From the NCBI GenBank assembly GCA_018654255.1, contig JABILX010000003.1:139030-203029 (forward strand): 64,000 nucleotides of DNA, read 5' to 3'. Under the pieces are notes generated by a model. The model saw nothing but the letters and a program-made list of their open reading frames with translations. It searched no databases and had not been told where the DNA came from. The translations under genes were made by a program, and so were the position numbers. This DNA comes from Candidatus Peregrinibacteria bacterium (lineage in GTDB: Bacteria; Patescibacteriota; Gracilibacteria; UBA1369; LOWO2-01-FULL-3). Shown piece after piece: positions 42,441 to 50,600 of this stretch; the first letter of the stretch is position 1, and the number at the start of each line of letters is the position of its first letter.

Positions 42441-42914
42441 ATGCCAAAACCACTCCCCGACAATCTGCTCGCCAAAAACAAAAAGGCGTACCACGACTAC
42501 GAAGTGTTAGACTCACTGGAAGCCGGCATACAATTAACCGGCCCAGAAGTAAAATCCTGCCGAGGACACAAAGTAAATCTGAAAGGGTCATTTGTCCATA
42601 TTCAAAAAGACGAAGCATTTGCAGAAGCAATCCATATTTCTCCATACAAACACGCCAAGATGGAAGACCAAAAAGAAACCCGCTCAAGAAAACTCCTCCT
42701 CCACAGAAAACAAATCGACAAACTATCTTCTCACTTAAACGAAAAAGGAATCGCATTAATCCCAACAAAACTATATCTCAAAGGTAACTTAATCAAACTC
42801 AACATAGGCGTCTGCCGCGGTAAAAAACTTTTCGACAAAAGAGCCTCTCTCAAAAAGAGAGCTGTCGACCGAGACATCGCACGCGAAACCTCAAAAAAAT
42901 TCAGAGGAGCCTAA
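42441..42914 (+). CDS. smpB: SsrA-binding protein
   Basis: SmpB delivers tmRNA to stalled ribosomes. The 157-aa protein has NKKAYHDYEVLDSLEAGIQLTGPEVKS, the GSFVHIQ region, ISPYKHA and the basic tail (LFDKRASLKKRAVDRDI) that enters the mRNA channel. It begins the operon smpB-nadE-nadM-pgm. Its leader contains a direct repeat. The tmRNA gene was not found in the window. Confidence 0.95.
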   Translation: MPKPLPDNLLAKNKKAYHDYEVLDSLEAGIQLTGPEVKSCRGHKVNLKGSFVHIQKDEAFAEAIHISPYKHAKMEDQKETRSRKLLLHRKQIDKLSSHLNEKGIALIPTKLYLKGNLIKLNIGVCRGKKLFDKRASLKKRAVDRDIARETSKKFRGA

Positions 42915-42953
42915 GACTCCCTCCCGTCCGCCCGCAAATCTAACCACCCACAC

Positions 42954-43760
42954 ATGAAAAATCCCCACAACACATACACTCACCTAACAAGTGAACTAAA
43001 AAAATATTTCGCAAAAGCCGGATACCGAAAAGCAGTACTCGGACTATCAGGAGGCATTGACTCAGCGCTCACACTCAAGCTAGCAATAGACGCGCTCGGC
43101 GAAGACGCCGTCACCGCCCTCATCATGCCAGAAAACGGCGTAACAAAAGATGAAAACAACATCCACGCAAAACGCCTCGCTCAATTTTTACACGTCAAAC
43201 ACCACTCCATTCCAATCAACAAATACCTGATGGACCTCCTCCAACTTCCTTGGAAACCATCAGAACTTGCCCAGATGAACACAAAAGCCAGAGCCAGAAC
43301 AATCATCCTCTACAACTACGCAAACACCGAACGCGCTCTAGTCCTCGGAACCTCAAACAAATCAGAACTCCTCCTCGGATACGGCACAAAATATGGAGAC
43401 TTGGCGGCAGACGTAATGCCAATAGCAGACCTATACAAAACAGAGGTATTCGAGCTAGCAGAACACATCAGCCTTCCAGACGAGATCATAAAAAAACCAC
43501 CAACAGCCGAACTATACAAAGACCAAACCGATGAAGACGAACTTGGAGCCCCATACAGCGAAATCGATCCTTTGTTAAAAAAACTAGACACAAGCAGCGA
43601 AGACGCTTTGAACCAAAGCTTGCAAACCCTCCAGGGAAACACCGCAGAACTCGCCAAAGAATTCCCCTCATTGACTCTCTCAACAATCGGATCACTCCTA
43701 GACCGAGTCAAAAAGAATAGGCACAAAGGAGCACTTCCGTATATAATACCGACGAATTAA
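42954..43760 (+). CDS. nadE: NH3-dependent NAD+ synthetase
   Basis: NadE amidates nicotinic acid adenine dinucleotide to NAD+. The 268-aa protein has the PP-loop LSGGIDSALTLKLA near residue 30, GTSNKSELLLGYGTKYGD and IIKKPPTAELYKDQTDEDELG. No glutaminase domain is attached, so ammonia is the expected donor. It lies 39 nt after smpB and 9 nt before nadM. Confidence 0.95.
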   Translation: MKNPHNTYTHLTSELKKYFAKAGYRKAVLGLSGGIDSALTLKLAIDALGEDAVTALIMPENGVTKDENNIHAKRLAQFLHVKHHSIPINKYLMDLLQLPWKPSELAQMNTKARARTIILYNYANTERALVLGTSNKSELLLGYGTKYGDLAADVMPIADLYKTEVFELAEHISLPDEIIKKPPTAELYKDQTDEDELGAPYSEIDPLLKKLDTSSEDALNQSLQTLQGNTAELAKEFPSLTLSTIGSLLDRVKKNRHKGALPYIIPTN

Positions 43761-43769
43761 CACAATCAA

Positions 43770-44318
43770 ATGAAACCACTACACAAAACAGGCCTTTTCG
43801 TTGGACGTTTCCAGCCTTTCCACTTAGGACACTTGGATATTATCAAAAAAATCCTCAAACAAAACAAACACGTCATCCTAGCAATAGGCAGCGCAGAGAG
43901 AAATTACGTTCCCGAAAACCCCCTCACCGCAGGAGAACGAGTCCTCATCATCGATGAAACTTTAAAAGCAGAAAAAATCAATCCCGCAAAATACACAATC
44001 ATCCCTATTCGCAACATCGACAATTACGCATTGTGGGTCGACCACATGAACCTATACGTCCCGCCATACGACCGCATCTACACAGGATCCCCAATCGTAA
44101 AAGCCTGTTACGAAGGCGCCCAATCAAAACACAAACTCGTTAAAATCAAGCGCAAACGCCCCGTCTCAGCAACAGAAATCCGCAACTCAATGCTCCAAGG
44201 AACAAAAGATTGGCAAAAGCTCGTCCCTCCCCGCACAGCCGAACTTCTCGAAAAAATGAAAATCCCTCGCCGCCTCCGCCACATCCAAGAAACAATGAGT
44301 GACACAAAATACAAATGA
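43770..44318 (+). CDS. nadM: Nicotinamide-nucleotide adenylyltransferase, archaeal NadM type
   Basis: The 182-aa nucleotidyltransferase has GRFQPFHLGHLDIIK (HxGH), the ADxIxxG-like LAIGSAERNYVPENPLTAGER and the C-terminal VSATEIRNSM. It makes the dinucleotide from NMN or nicotinate mononucleotide and ATP, the step before or beside nadE. The NadM form is typical of archaea and scattered bacteria. The stop overlaps the pgm start as ATGA. Confidence 0.9.
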   Translation: MKPLHKTGLFVGRFQPFHLGHLDIIKKILKQNKHVILAIGSAERNYVPENPLTAGERVLIIDETLKAEKINPAKYTIIPIRNIDNYALWVDHMNLYVPPYDRIYTGSPIVKACYEGAQSKHKLVKIKRKRPVSATEIRNSMLQGTKDWQKLVPPRTAELLEKMKIPRRLRHIQETMSDTKYK

Positions 44319-45769
44319 TCAACCCCCTAATTTTCCGCGCCTACGACATTCGCGGCATTGCCGACCCAGACGACCCGACCCAAACACCAGATCTCACTGA
44401 AGAAACCGTCTACCTAATAGGCAAAGCAACCGCAACATATCTTCGACAAAAATACAATTCCAAGCATATGGCAGTAGGAGCAGATGTGAGACTTACCAGC
44501 CCAAAACTAAAAGAAGCATTTATCAAAGGCATCACCGAATGCGGAATCAAGACAACTGACATCGGGCTGGCTCCATCCCCAATGGTCTACTTCGCAACCT
44601 GCAGTCCAGAGTTCGATTTTGATTGCGGAACAAACATCACGGCCAGTCACAACCCAAAACCATACAACGGTATCAAAACAGTAGCCAATCTCCCAGGAGA
44701 ACCAAATACAGCTCATTCTGTCTGCGGTGATGAACTCCAGGAAGTTTTAAAAATCATCCAAGAAAAAACCTTCACCCCAACCCCAGAACCAACAACCCGA
44801 GAAACCCTAGACATCTGGCCAATTTACAAAAAAGAACTACTCAAACAAGTCCCAAACCTAGCCCGACCACTCAAAGTTGTAGTCGACGCAGGAAACGGAG
44901 TTGCAGGCCCATATATTCCAGAACTCCTCGAGGCTGCCGGCGCAACCGTAATTCCATTGTACTGTGAACCAGACGGAACTTTCCCAAACCACGAAGCAAA
45001 CCCAGAAGAACTTCACAACATGCAAGACCTCATCGCAGAAGTCCGCGAAAACAAAGCAGACCTCGGAATTGGATTCGATGGCGACAGCGACCGAATAGGA
45101 GTCATAGACGAAAAAGGCCACCATTACAGCGCAGACTACCTACTCTTACTCCTCACCCGCGATCTAATCGACCGAACCAAACAAAACCCCGGCCAAGAAA
45201 AGCCAAAAGTCATCACTGACGTAAAATTCTCCCAAGCAATAATAAATCTAATAGCAGAGCTAGGTGCAGAACCAATAATGTGCAAAGTCGGCCACAGTTT
45301 CATTGAAAAAAAAGTCGCCGAAGAAAAAGCCGCATTAGGCGGTGAAGTTTCAGGACACATGTACTTCGCAGAAGATTATTACGGATTCGATGACGCATTG
45401 CTCGCCGCACTAAAAATCCTAGAAACTCTCGCAAAACAAGACCAGCCCTTCTCAAAACTTTTCAAAGATCTCCCAAAAACATACATGACGCCAGAATACA
45501 AAGCATACTGCCCAGACGACAAAAAATTTGAAATAGTAAAAAACCTAGTAGACCACTTCACTCCCCTACACGATTGCATCACCCTGGACGGAATACGAAT
45601 CCACTTCAGCGAAACAGATTGGGGAGCTGTCCGCGCATCAAACACCAGCCCAAACCTCACCCTCCGATTCGAAGCCACAACTTCAGAAAAGCTCGCAGAA
45701 ATAAAACGAGTAATGTACGAAGAGGTAAAAAAATACCCCGAAGTAGGTTTAGATTGGTTTGAGGAATAG
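44315..45769 (+). CDS. Phosphomannomutase/phosphoglucomutase
   Basis: The 484-aa alpha-D-phosphohexomutase has the phospho-Ser loop TASHNPKPYNG (Ser111), the metal loop GFDGDSDRIG, the sugar loop GEVSGHMYFAED and the C-terminal phosphate loop RASNTSPNLTLRFEA. It interconverts hexose 1- and 6-phosphates for envelope polysaccharide precursors. It ends the smpB operon, overlapping nadM by 4 nt. Confidence 0.94.
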   Translation: MINPLIFRAYDIRGIADPDDPTQTPDLTEETVYLIGKATATYLRQKYNSKHMAVGADVRLTSPKLKEAFIKGITECGIKTTDIGLAPSPMVYFATCSPEFDFDCGTNITASHNPKPYNGIKTVANLPGEPNTAHSVCGDELQEVLKIIQEKTFTPTPEPTTRETLDIWPIYKKELLKQVPNLARPLKVVVDAGNGVAGPYIPELLEAAGATVIPLYCEPDGTFPNHEANPEELHNMQDLIAEVRENKADLGIGFDGDSDRIGVIDEKGHHYSADYLLLLLTRDLIDRTKQNPGQEKPKVITDVKFSQAIINLIAELGAEPIMCKVGHSFIEKKVAEEKAALGGEVSGHMYFAEDYYGFDDALLAALKILETLAKQDQPFSKLFKDLPKTYMTPEYKAYCPDDKKFEIVKNLVDHFTPLHDCITLDGIRIHFSETDWGAVRASNTSPNLTLRFEATTSEKLAEIKRVMYEEVKKYPEVGLDWFEE

Positions 45770-45856
45770 GCCCACAAAAAAACCTCCTCCCAACCCGACC
45801 CCATACACTTGACGTGCAGAGACCAGGTCGGAAGTTGTAGCAAGTTCGTTCGAACC

Positions 45857-46129
45857 TCAGGTTGAGCAACCCCCCTGGTGAAGCTTGGAAGCTCCAGGTA
45901 CGAGCGCCAACTGATGAACGGTCGGACGAGGACGCATGCCATCTTTGTATGCGCCACCGCACTTTGCGATCTGCCTGGCAACCTCATAGGCTGTCTCTTG
46001 AACAACCCACCGAGAACACCGCTGAACAGCTCCAGCAGCACGAAGGCTCCCTTTAACCGTCAGCACACCGACCGCAAACCACACCATGGCGGGTAACGCG
46101 AGAGCTTCAGGCACCTTGAGAACCACCAT
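45857..46129 (-). CDS. Small 90-aa membrane protein, third gene of a G+C-rich operon
   Basis: An AAGGAGG lies 7 nt before the ATG. A hydrophobic segment (residues about 8-24, EALALPAMVWFAVGVLTV) is followed by an Arg/Cys-containing helical region (QETAYEVARQIAKCGGAYKDG) and a polar tail. No family recognised. It follows the 42-aa ORF by 21 nt. The DNA is far richer in G+C than its surroundings. Downstream, CCGACC/GGTCGG (45795-45831) and an A-run (U-run on this strand) could terminate the transcript. Confidence 0.5.
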   Translation of the reverse strand: MVVLKVPEALALPAMVWFAVGVLTVKGSLRAAGAVQRCSRWVVQETAYEVARQIAKCGGAYKDGMRPRPTVHQLALVPGASKLHQGGCST

Positions 46130-46150
46130 CACCCCTCCTCCTTGTCAGGT

Positions 46151-46279
46151 TCAAAGCCCCAGATAGTCCCGCGCCTCTTCTGCGGCCAAAAGACCACAGG
46201 AGACAACCAGACTAGTAGAGGCGAGTCCAAACACCAATCCCATACCAAGGACAATCCGCGCTGACCGTCGAAACAGCAT
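46151..46279 (-). CDS. 42-aa candidate small lipoprotein, second gene of the operon
   Basis: The start overlaps the preceding stop as TAATG. The product begins MLFRRSARIVLGMGLVFGLA and contains a hydrophobic core ending in LVVSCG, which fits a lipobox, followed by LLAAEEARDYLGL. If lipidated, only about 15 residues would remain. No family recognised. Confidence 0.42.
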   Translation of the reverse strand: MLFRRSARIVLGMGLVFGLASTSLVVSCGLLAAEEARDYLGL

Positions 46280-46440
46280 TACGGAAGTCCCACGGTGCGC
46301 CTGGCATCCGCGTACTGTCCCACGGCAACGAACGTCCGCAGATCACCGCCGAAGCGACGAATCCGCCGGACCGCGCCACAGGAAACGATGAAGACCATCA
46401 TACCCAGCACACCAACATTGTAAGCACCCTTCTTCAGCAT
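46279..46440 (-). CDS. 53-aa candidate small lipoprotein, first gene of the operon
   Basis: A perfect AGGAGG lies 6 nt before the ATG. The product MLKKGAYNVGVLGMMVFIVS is followed by Cys-Gly in a lipobox (IVSC) and a basic mature part (VRRIRRFGGDLRTFVAVGQYADARRTVGLP). It is translationally coupled to the 42-aa ORF. Codons are G/C-rich, unlike neighbouring genes, suggesting transfer or special selection. Its promoter is at 46556-46584. No family recognised. Confidence 0.48.
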   Translation of the reverse strand: MLKKGAYNVGVLGMMVFIVSCGAVRRIRRFGGDLRTFVAVGQYADARRTVGLP

Positions 46441-46555
46441 CTCTCTCCTCCTTTTTCAATCGCATTACGTAACCCGTAAGTAAAAGAACAAACTCCCTAG
46501 AAGAGAGCTCATCCATCTATGAAATAGAAAACGCACCCATCTTCAAAAGGCACCG

Positions 46556-46584
46556 ATCCTACAACAACCGTACCAACAAGTCAA
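46556..46584 (-). promoter_or_regulatory. Promoter of the small lipoprotein operon
   Basis: TTGACT and TAGGAT are separated by 17 nt on the minus strand, just after the topA stop codon. The leader to the first ATG would be about 110 nt. Confidence 0.55.
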
Positions 46585-46596
46585 CCGTTTGTTCCC

Positions 46597-48930
46597 CTAC
46601 TTCTTCTTCTTCGCACCCTTACCTTCCTTTTTCGCATCCTCCTCCGGCGCCACAAAAACTTCTTCGCCTTTCTTTTCAGTCACAATCCCTTTCTTTCCAC
46701 CTTGCTCCTCATTTCGCAAAGGCTTGTCCCAAGACGCAAATTTGCATTTCGGATAACCACCACATCCCCAGAAGATTTTTCCTCGACGAGTCCTTTTCTC
46801 GACCATATCATTCTTTTCACAAGCAGGACATTTAACTCCAGTACTATTAGATTTTCCATCCAACGAAACAATCGTTTTACATTTTGGATAAGCAGTACAA
46901 CCTAGGAATTTACCAAATCGACCATTCCTTATAGCCATATCAGCCCCACATTTTTCACACTTCTTTCCAGCGTGCTCTTTTTCTAAAACCTCCATCTCAG
47001 CATCCTTCACAACATCAGTCACAGAAGAAGCTGGAGTCTCATATGGTTTTGCGTTTTTACATTCAGGATAGTCAGTACAAGACAAAAACTTTCCAAAACG
47101 TCCAAGCTTCACAGTCATCGGCTTCCCACATTTTTCACAAACCTCATCTGTCTCCTCTTTAACAATATCTTCCTTCTTAATAGAATCCATTTTCTCCGTC
47201 AAATTTTGATGAAAAGGAGCATAGAAATCTTTCATAACAGGAACCCATTCCTTTTTTCCTTCGGCAATATCATCGAGCTGTTCTTCCATGTGAGCTGTGA
47301 ATTTATAATCAACAATATCAGAGAAATGCTCAACCAAAACATCAGTAACAATGTCCGCAACTTCCGTCGGAACCAATTGTTTTGCATTTTTTTCAATATA
47401 TCCTCTATTCTGAACGGTAGAAATTGTAGGAGCATAAGTAGACGGTCTTCCAATCCCCTCTGATTCAAGTTTCTTCACAAGCGACGCCTCTGTATATCTC
47501 GCAGGTGGTTTCGTAAAATGTTGTGACGACTCAGTCCCAGCACAATCAACATCTTCCTCAACTTCAAGAGCCGGCAAAATCTTATCATCATCATCACCAT
47601 TCTCTTCATCCTCGTCCTTACCTTCCATATAAACTTTCATGAACCCCGGAAACTCTATAGTCTGGCCAGTCGCACCAAAAGACAACCCATCAAAATCAGC
47701 CTCCGCACCGCCAGCCGCAACCGGCAAAACAGAAACTTTAACCCGATTTAACAAAGCCTGCTTCATCTGACAAGCAATAGTCCTTTTCCAAATCAACTCA
47801 TACAATCTATACAAATCTTTTTCCACACTTCCCTTCACATCCTCAGGCAAAACCGACAAGTCTACAGGGCGAATAGCTTCATGAGCCTCCTGCGCACCCT
47901 TCCTCCCTTTATAATAACGCGGCGTATCCAGTGAAAATTCCGCGCCAAATTTTTCATTAATAATATCGCGAGCCTGCGTCAAAGCAACATCCGCCAAATT
48001 AACCGAATCTGTTCTCATGTAAGTAATCAAACCTCGTTCCCCTCCACCAATATCAATACCTTCATACAATTTCTGAGCAATAACCATCGTCTTCTTCACA
48101 GAAAACCCAAGCTTTCGCGATGCCTCTTGCTGCAAAGTAGAAGTAATAAATGGAGCGGCAGGATTTCTCTTCACATCCTTTTTCTCAACAGAACCAATCT
48201 TATAAGTCGCGTCCTTTAATTTATCGAAAATTTCAGTAGTAATTTTTTCATTCGCTAATTTTTTTCCATCAGCAGATTTTTCAAGAACAGCTTCAAAATC
48301 TTTTCTTCCAAATTGATCAGCTTCTTTTTTGCTAAACTGGCCTTTGATCTTCCAAAACTCTTCAGGTTTGAAAGCTTTTATTTCTCTCTCCCTCTCAACT
48401 ACCAAACGTACTGCAACACTCTGCACACGCCCAGCAGAAAGCCCCTTGCGGACCTTTCTCCAAAGCAAAGGCGAAAGCTCATAACCAACCAATCGATCAA
48501 GAACCCTTCGAGCTTGCTGAGCATCAACTAAATTCTGATTGATCTCACGTGGACTCTCAATAGCCTTCTCAATAGCACCTCTCGTAATCTCATGAAAAAC
48601 AATCCTCTTCACCGGATTTTTTGCCGCATTTATCTTCAGAGCAGACAATAAATGCCACCCAATAGCTTCTCCTTCTCGGTCTTCATCAGTCGCGACCCAA
48701 ACAACAGTTCCATCTTTCACCTCGTCTTTCAGCATCTTTACTGTTTTCTTTTTATCAGCAGATATTTCGTATTGAGGCTCAAAATCATTTTCAACATCAA
48801 CACCAGTCTTTGATTTCGGAAGATCACGAATATGCCCCATCGACGCTAGGACCTTGTAATCACTGCCCAAAAACCGCGAAATTGTTTTCGCTTTTGCAGG
48901 GGACTCAACTATCACCAAATTCTTCGCCAT
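46597..48930 (-). CDS. topA: DNA topoisomerase I
   Basis: The 777-aa type IA enzyme relaxes negative supercoils. It has the Toprim start LVIVESPAKAKTI, the DEDREGEAIGWHL metal site near residue 95, the catalytic Tyr in LITYMRTDSVNLA and the GLSAGRVQSVAVRL region. The C-terminus has three four-Cys zinc fingers (CEKCGKPM..CTDYPEC, CEKCGADM..CTAYPKC, CPACEKN..CGGYPKC) and a Lys-rich tail. Upstream TTGACT with a TATAGA box could be its promoter. Confidence 0.97.
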   Translation of the reverse strand: MAKNLVIVESPAKAKTISRFLGSDYKVLASMGHIRDLPKSKTGVDVENDFEPQYEISADKKKTVKMLKDEVKDGTVVWVATDEDREGEAIGWHLLSALKINAAKNPVKRIVFHEITRGAIEKAIESPREINQNLVDAQQARRVLDRLVGYELSPLLWRKVRKGLSAGRVQSVAVRLVVEREREIKAFKPEEFWKIKGQFSKKEADQFGRKDFEAVLEKSADGKKLANEKITTEIFDKLKDATYKIGSVEKKDVKRNPAAPFITSTLQQEASRKLGFSVKKTMVIAQKLYEGIDIGGGERGLITYMRTDSVNLADVALTQARDIINEKFGAEFSLDTPRYYKGRKGAQEAHEAIRPVDLSVLPEDVKGSVEKDLYRLYELIWKRTIACQMKQALLNRVKVSVLPVAAGGAEADFDGLSFGATGQTIEFPGFMKVYMEGKDEDEENGDDDDKILPALEVEEDVDCAGTESSQHFTKPPARYTEASLVKKLESEGIGRPSTYAPTISTVQNRGYIEKNAKQLVPTEVADIVTDVLVEHFSDIVDYKFTAHMEEQLDDIAEGKKEWVPVMKDFYAPFHQNLTEKMDSIKKEDIVKEETDEVCEKCGKPMTVKLGRFGKFLSCTDYPECKNAKPYETPASSVTDVVKDAEMEVLEKEHAGKKCEKCGADMAIRNGRFGKFLGCTAYPKCKTIVSLDGKSNSTGVKCPACEKNDMVEKRTRRGKIFWGCGGYPKCKFASWDKPLRNEEQGGKKGIVTEKKGEEVFVAPEEDAKKEGKGAKKKK

Positions 48931-49048
48931 AAACTGTTTCTATATGATTAGGCCTCTTTAGTCAAAAGATTTTTCAAAAATATTTCTATAAAATCCAACA
49001 TTTCTTCGCTCCCACAAGTCCAGTATTGGGCACTTTTCGCACTTTGTG

Positions 49049-49076
49049 TTGCATTGGAATGCTAAAAAAATATAAT
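49049..49076 (+). promoter_or_regulatory. HU gene promoter
   Basis: TTGCAT and TATAAT are separated by 16 nt. The palindrome GCATTGGAATGC overlaps the -35 box and could be an operator. Confidence 0.6.
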
Positions 49077-49124
49077 GCAATCACGTTCAAATTTTTAAAA
49101 CAAATTTTTTAACCCAACTTAGCT

Positions 49125-49400
49125 ATGACTAAGCAAGACCTAGTTAACACAGCTGCCGAGAAGACTGGACTCACAAAAAAAGCTGCAGGGGAAGTTCTCG
49201 AGACTATTCTTGAGACAATCACAAAATCTCTAAAGAAAGGAGACACTGTGACAATCACTGGTTTTGGAACTTTCAGAGTTTCAAAAAGATCTGCTAGAAA
49301 AGGTGTAAACCCTAGGAACCCTAGCGAAACTATCAAAATCCCTGCAATGAAATTGCCTGCTTTCAAAGCTGGTAAAACATTGAAAGAAGCGATTAGATAA
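49125..49400 (+). CDS. hup: HU family DNA-binding protein
   Basis: HU bends and compacts DNA as a dimer. The 91-aa protein begins MTKQDLVNTAAEKTGLTKKAA. It has the GDTVTITGFGTFRVSKRSARKGVNPRNPSE signature, with the Pro at the tip of the DNA-binding arm, and ends FKAGKTLKEAIR. It is monocistronic, with its own promoter and a strong terminator. Confidence 0.96.
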   Translation: MTKQDLVNTAAEKTGLTKKAAGEVLETILETITKSLKKGDTVTITGFGTFRVSKRSARKGVNPRNPSETIKIPAMKLPAFKAGKTLKEAIR

Positions 49401-49420
49401 CAGATTTGTTCGAAATTTAT

Positions 49421-49456
49421 TAAAGACCTCGTACTGATCAAGGAACGGGGTCTTTA
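49421..49456. terminator. Bidirectional terminator after HU
   Basis: TAAAGACC and GGTCTTTA form an 8-bp stem with A and T runs on both sides. It serves HU and the convergent 124-aa gene. Confidence 0.65.
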
Positions 49457-49457
49457 T

Positions 49458-49832
49458 TTATAAATCTTCCAAATCCGGATCCTCACCTGGCCCATAAGGG
49501 TCTTCGTCAGAAATCCCATCCACCTCAAAACCATCAAATGCACCAACCTCTCCCTCTTGAGCTCTCAAATACTGATTAATAACAGCGCGTCTAACAGCAC
49601 TTGTTATCTTCAAAGACTCACCTGTAGAAACATCACGCACATTCTCGACAACAAAGTGATCAAATACATTCTCCGAAAGACTGTCAGACGTTTCCACAAC
49701 ATCAGCGTGAACATAATTACCCTTAATTTTCAAAGAAACAGTATCTACCATATGCAAGTTGGTTAATTTTATAACTTTTAGAGAAACATTATGCCACGAA
49801 TTCCAAACAGGACGCTCTCCTCTTAAATACAT
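49458..49832 (-). CDS. Unknown 124-aa protein
   Basis: No family recognised. The middle is beta-rich (VSLKIKGNYVHADVVETSD, VFDHFVVENVRDV), and the C-terminus is acidic and Gly/Asp/Pro-rich. The start is 2 nt after the stop of the 213-aa gene, so the two form an operon. The Met of MVDTVSLKIKG (about 49751) is an alternative start. Confidence 0.6.
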   Translation of the reverse strand: MYLRGERPVWNSWHNVSLKVIKLTNLHMVDTVSLKIKGNYVHADVVETSDSLSENVFDHFVVENVRDVSTGESLKITSAVRRAVINQYLRAQEGEVGAFDGFEVDGISDEDPYGPGEDPDLEDL

Positions 49833-49834
49833 CT

Positions 49835-50476
49835 CTACATAGCTCCCGCTATTTTCTGTATCTTCGCTTTCAAATCTTTGTTACCCTTAACTTTTTTACC
49901 AAGAACCTCCTTACGCGCAACAACATCATCCTCATCTTCCAGAACTCTCCTTTGAGCTCTAGACAAATCGTCCTCATCAACATTATGAATATTCTTACGT
50001 TCTTTATCACTCAAATCCATCAAATTTTCCAAATAATCCTCAAGTCTATCCAAAGCCTTAGAAAATAATTTCAAATTCTTCAAAGCCAAACGCTTCTCAT
50101 CCTTGCCAATATCAGCTCCCTTTATTTCAGACCTCATCAACTTGATTTTTTTGCCCATATACTTGACCTCTCCAGAAAACATCTCAATAGACTCCTTATT
50201 ATCCTGAGGATCCACACCTTGATAAAGACTCAACAGTTGAAACTCAACAAGCCACGGCTTCTCAATAGCCCACTTCAGAATCATAGAAGAAACGCTATCT
50301 TTCGCCGTCTCTGCCTCTTTGAGCTCCCCCGACTGCTCAACAATGCTCGATAACAACACAAGCCTCTTGTCTTTTTCTCCTTCTTTCTTTTTTTTCTCAG
50401 CATCCTCAACTTTTCTTCCAAGATCAATAACATCCCCACCCTTTTCCTTTTCCGAACCGCTACCAAATAATCCCAT
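49835..50476 (-). CDS. Unknown 213-aa Lys/Glu-rich helical protein
   Basis: No family recognised. After a Gly/Ser start (MGLFGSGSEKEKGG) almost the whole protein is charged helix, with coiled-coil character at residues about 20-45 and 150-200. The middle holds the only hydrophobic patch (MILKWAIEKPWLVEFQLLSLY). No signal peptide. It is the first gene of a two-gene operon with its own promoter. Confidence 0.65.
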   Translation of the reverse strand: MGLFGSGSEKEKGGDVIDLGRKVEDAEKKKKEGEKDKRLVLLSSIVEQSGELKEAETAKDSVSSMILKWAIEKPWLVEFQLLSLYQGVDPQDNKESIEMFSGEVKYMGKKIKLMRSEIKGADIGKDEKRLALKNLKLFSKALDRLEDYLENLMDLSDKERKNIHNVDEDDLSRAQRRVLEDEDDVVARKEVLGKKVKGNKDLKAKIQKIAGAM

Positions 50477-50523
50477 AGTATTTTTGTTTAAATTTTTATT
50501 TTGCCGAGAATATCGACAGTATT

Positions 50524-50552
50524 ATTATACCACAATCCGTCGACCAAAACAA
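50524..50552 (-). promoter_or_regulatory. Promoter of the 213-aa/124-aa operon
   Basis: TTGTTT and TATAAT are separated by 17 nt on the minus strand. The -35 box doubles as part of the U-run of the upstream terminator. Confidence 0.6.
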
Positions 50553-50584
50553 GCAGGCCTGGATCTTTTCAAACCCAGGCCTGC
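50553..50584 (-). terminator. Terminator of the 905-aa secreted protein gene
   Basis: GCAGGCCTGG and CCAGGCCTGC form a perfect 10-bp stem. On the minus strand TTGTTTT follows directly. The stop codon of the gene is 17 nt upstream. Confidence 0.7.
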
Positions 50585-50600
50585 GCATGTTTTTTCCTAT

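Noticed and set aside
45379..46041. 220-aa minus-strand frame over the end of the phosphomannomutase gene
   Set aside because: Most of it is antisense to a certain gene. The SD-led 90-aa frame explains the gene-free part better.
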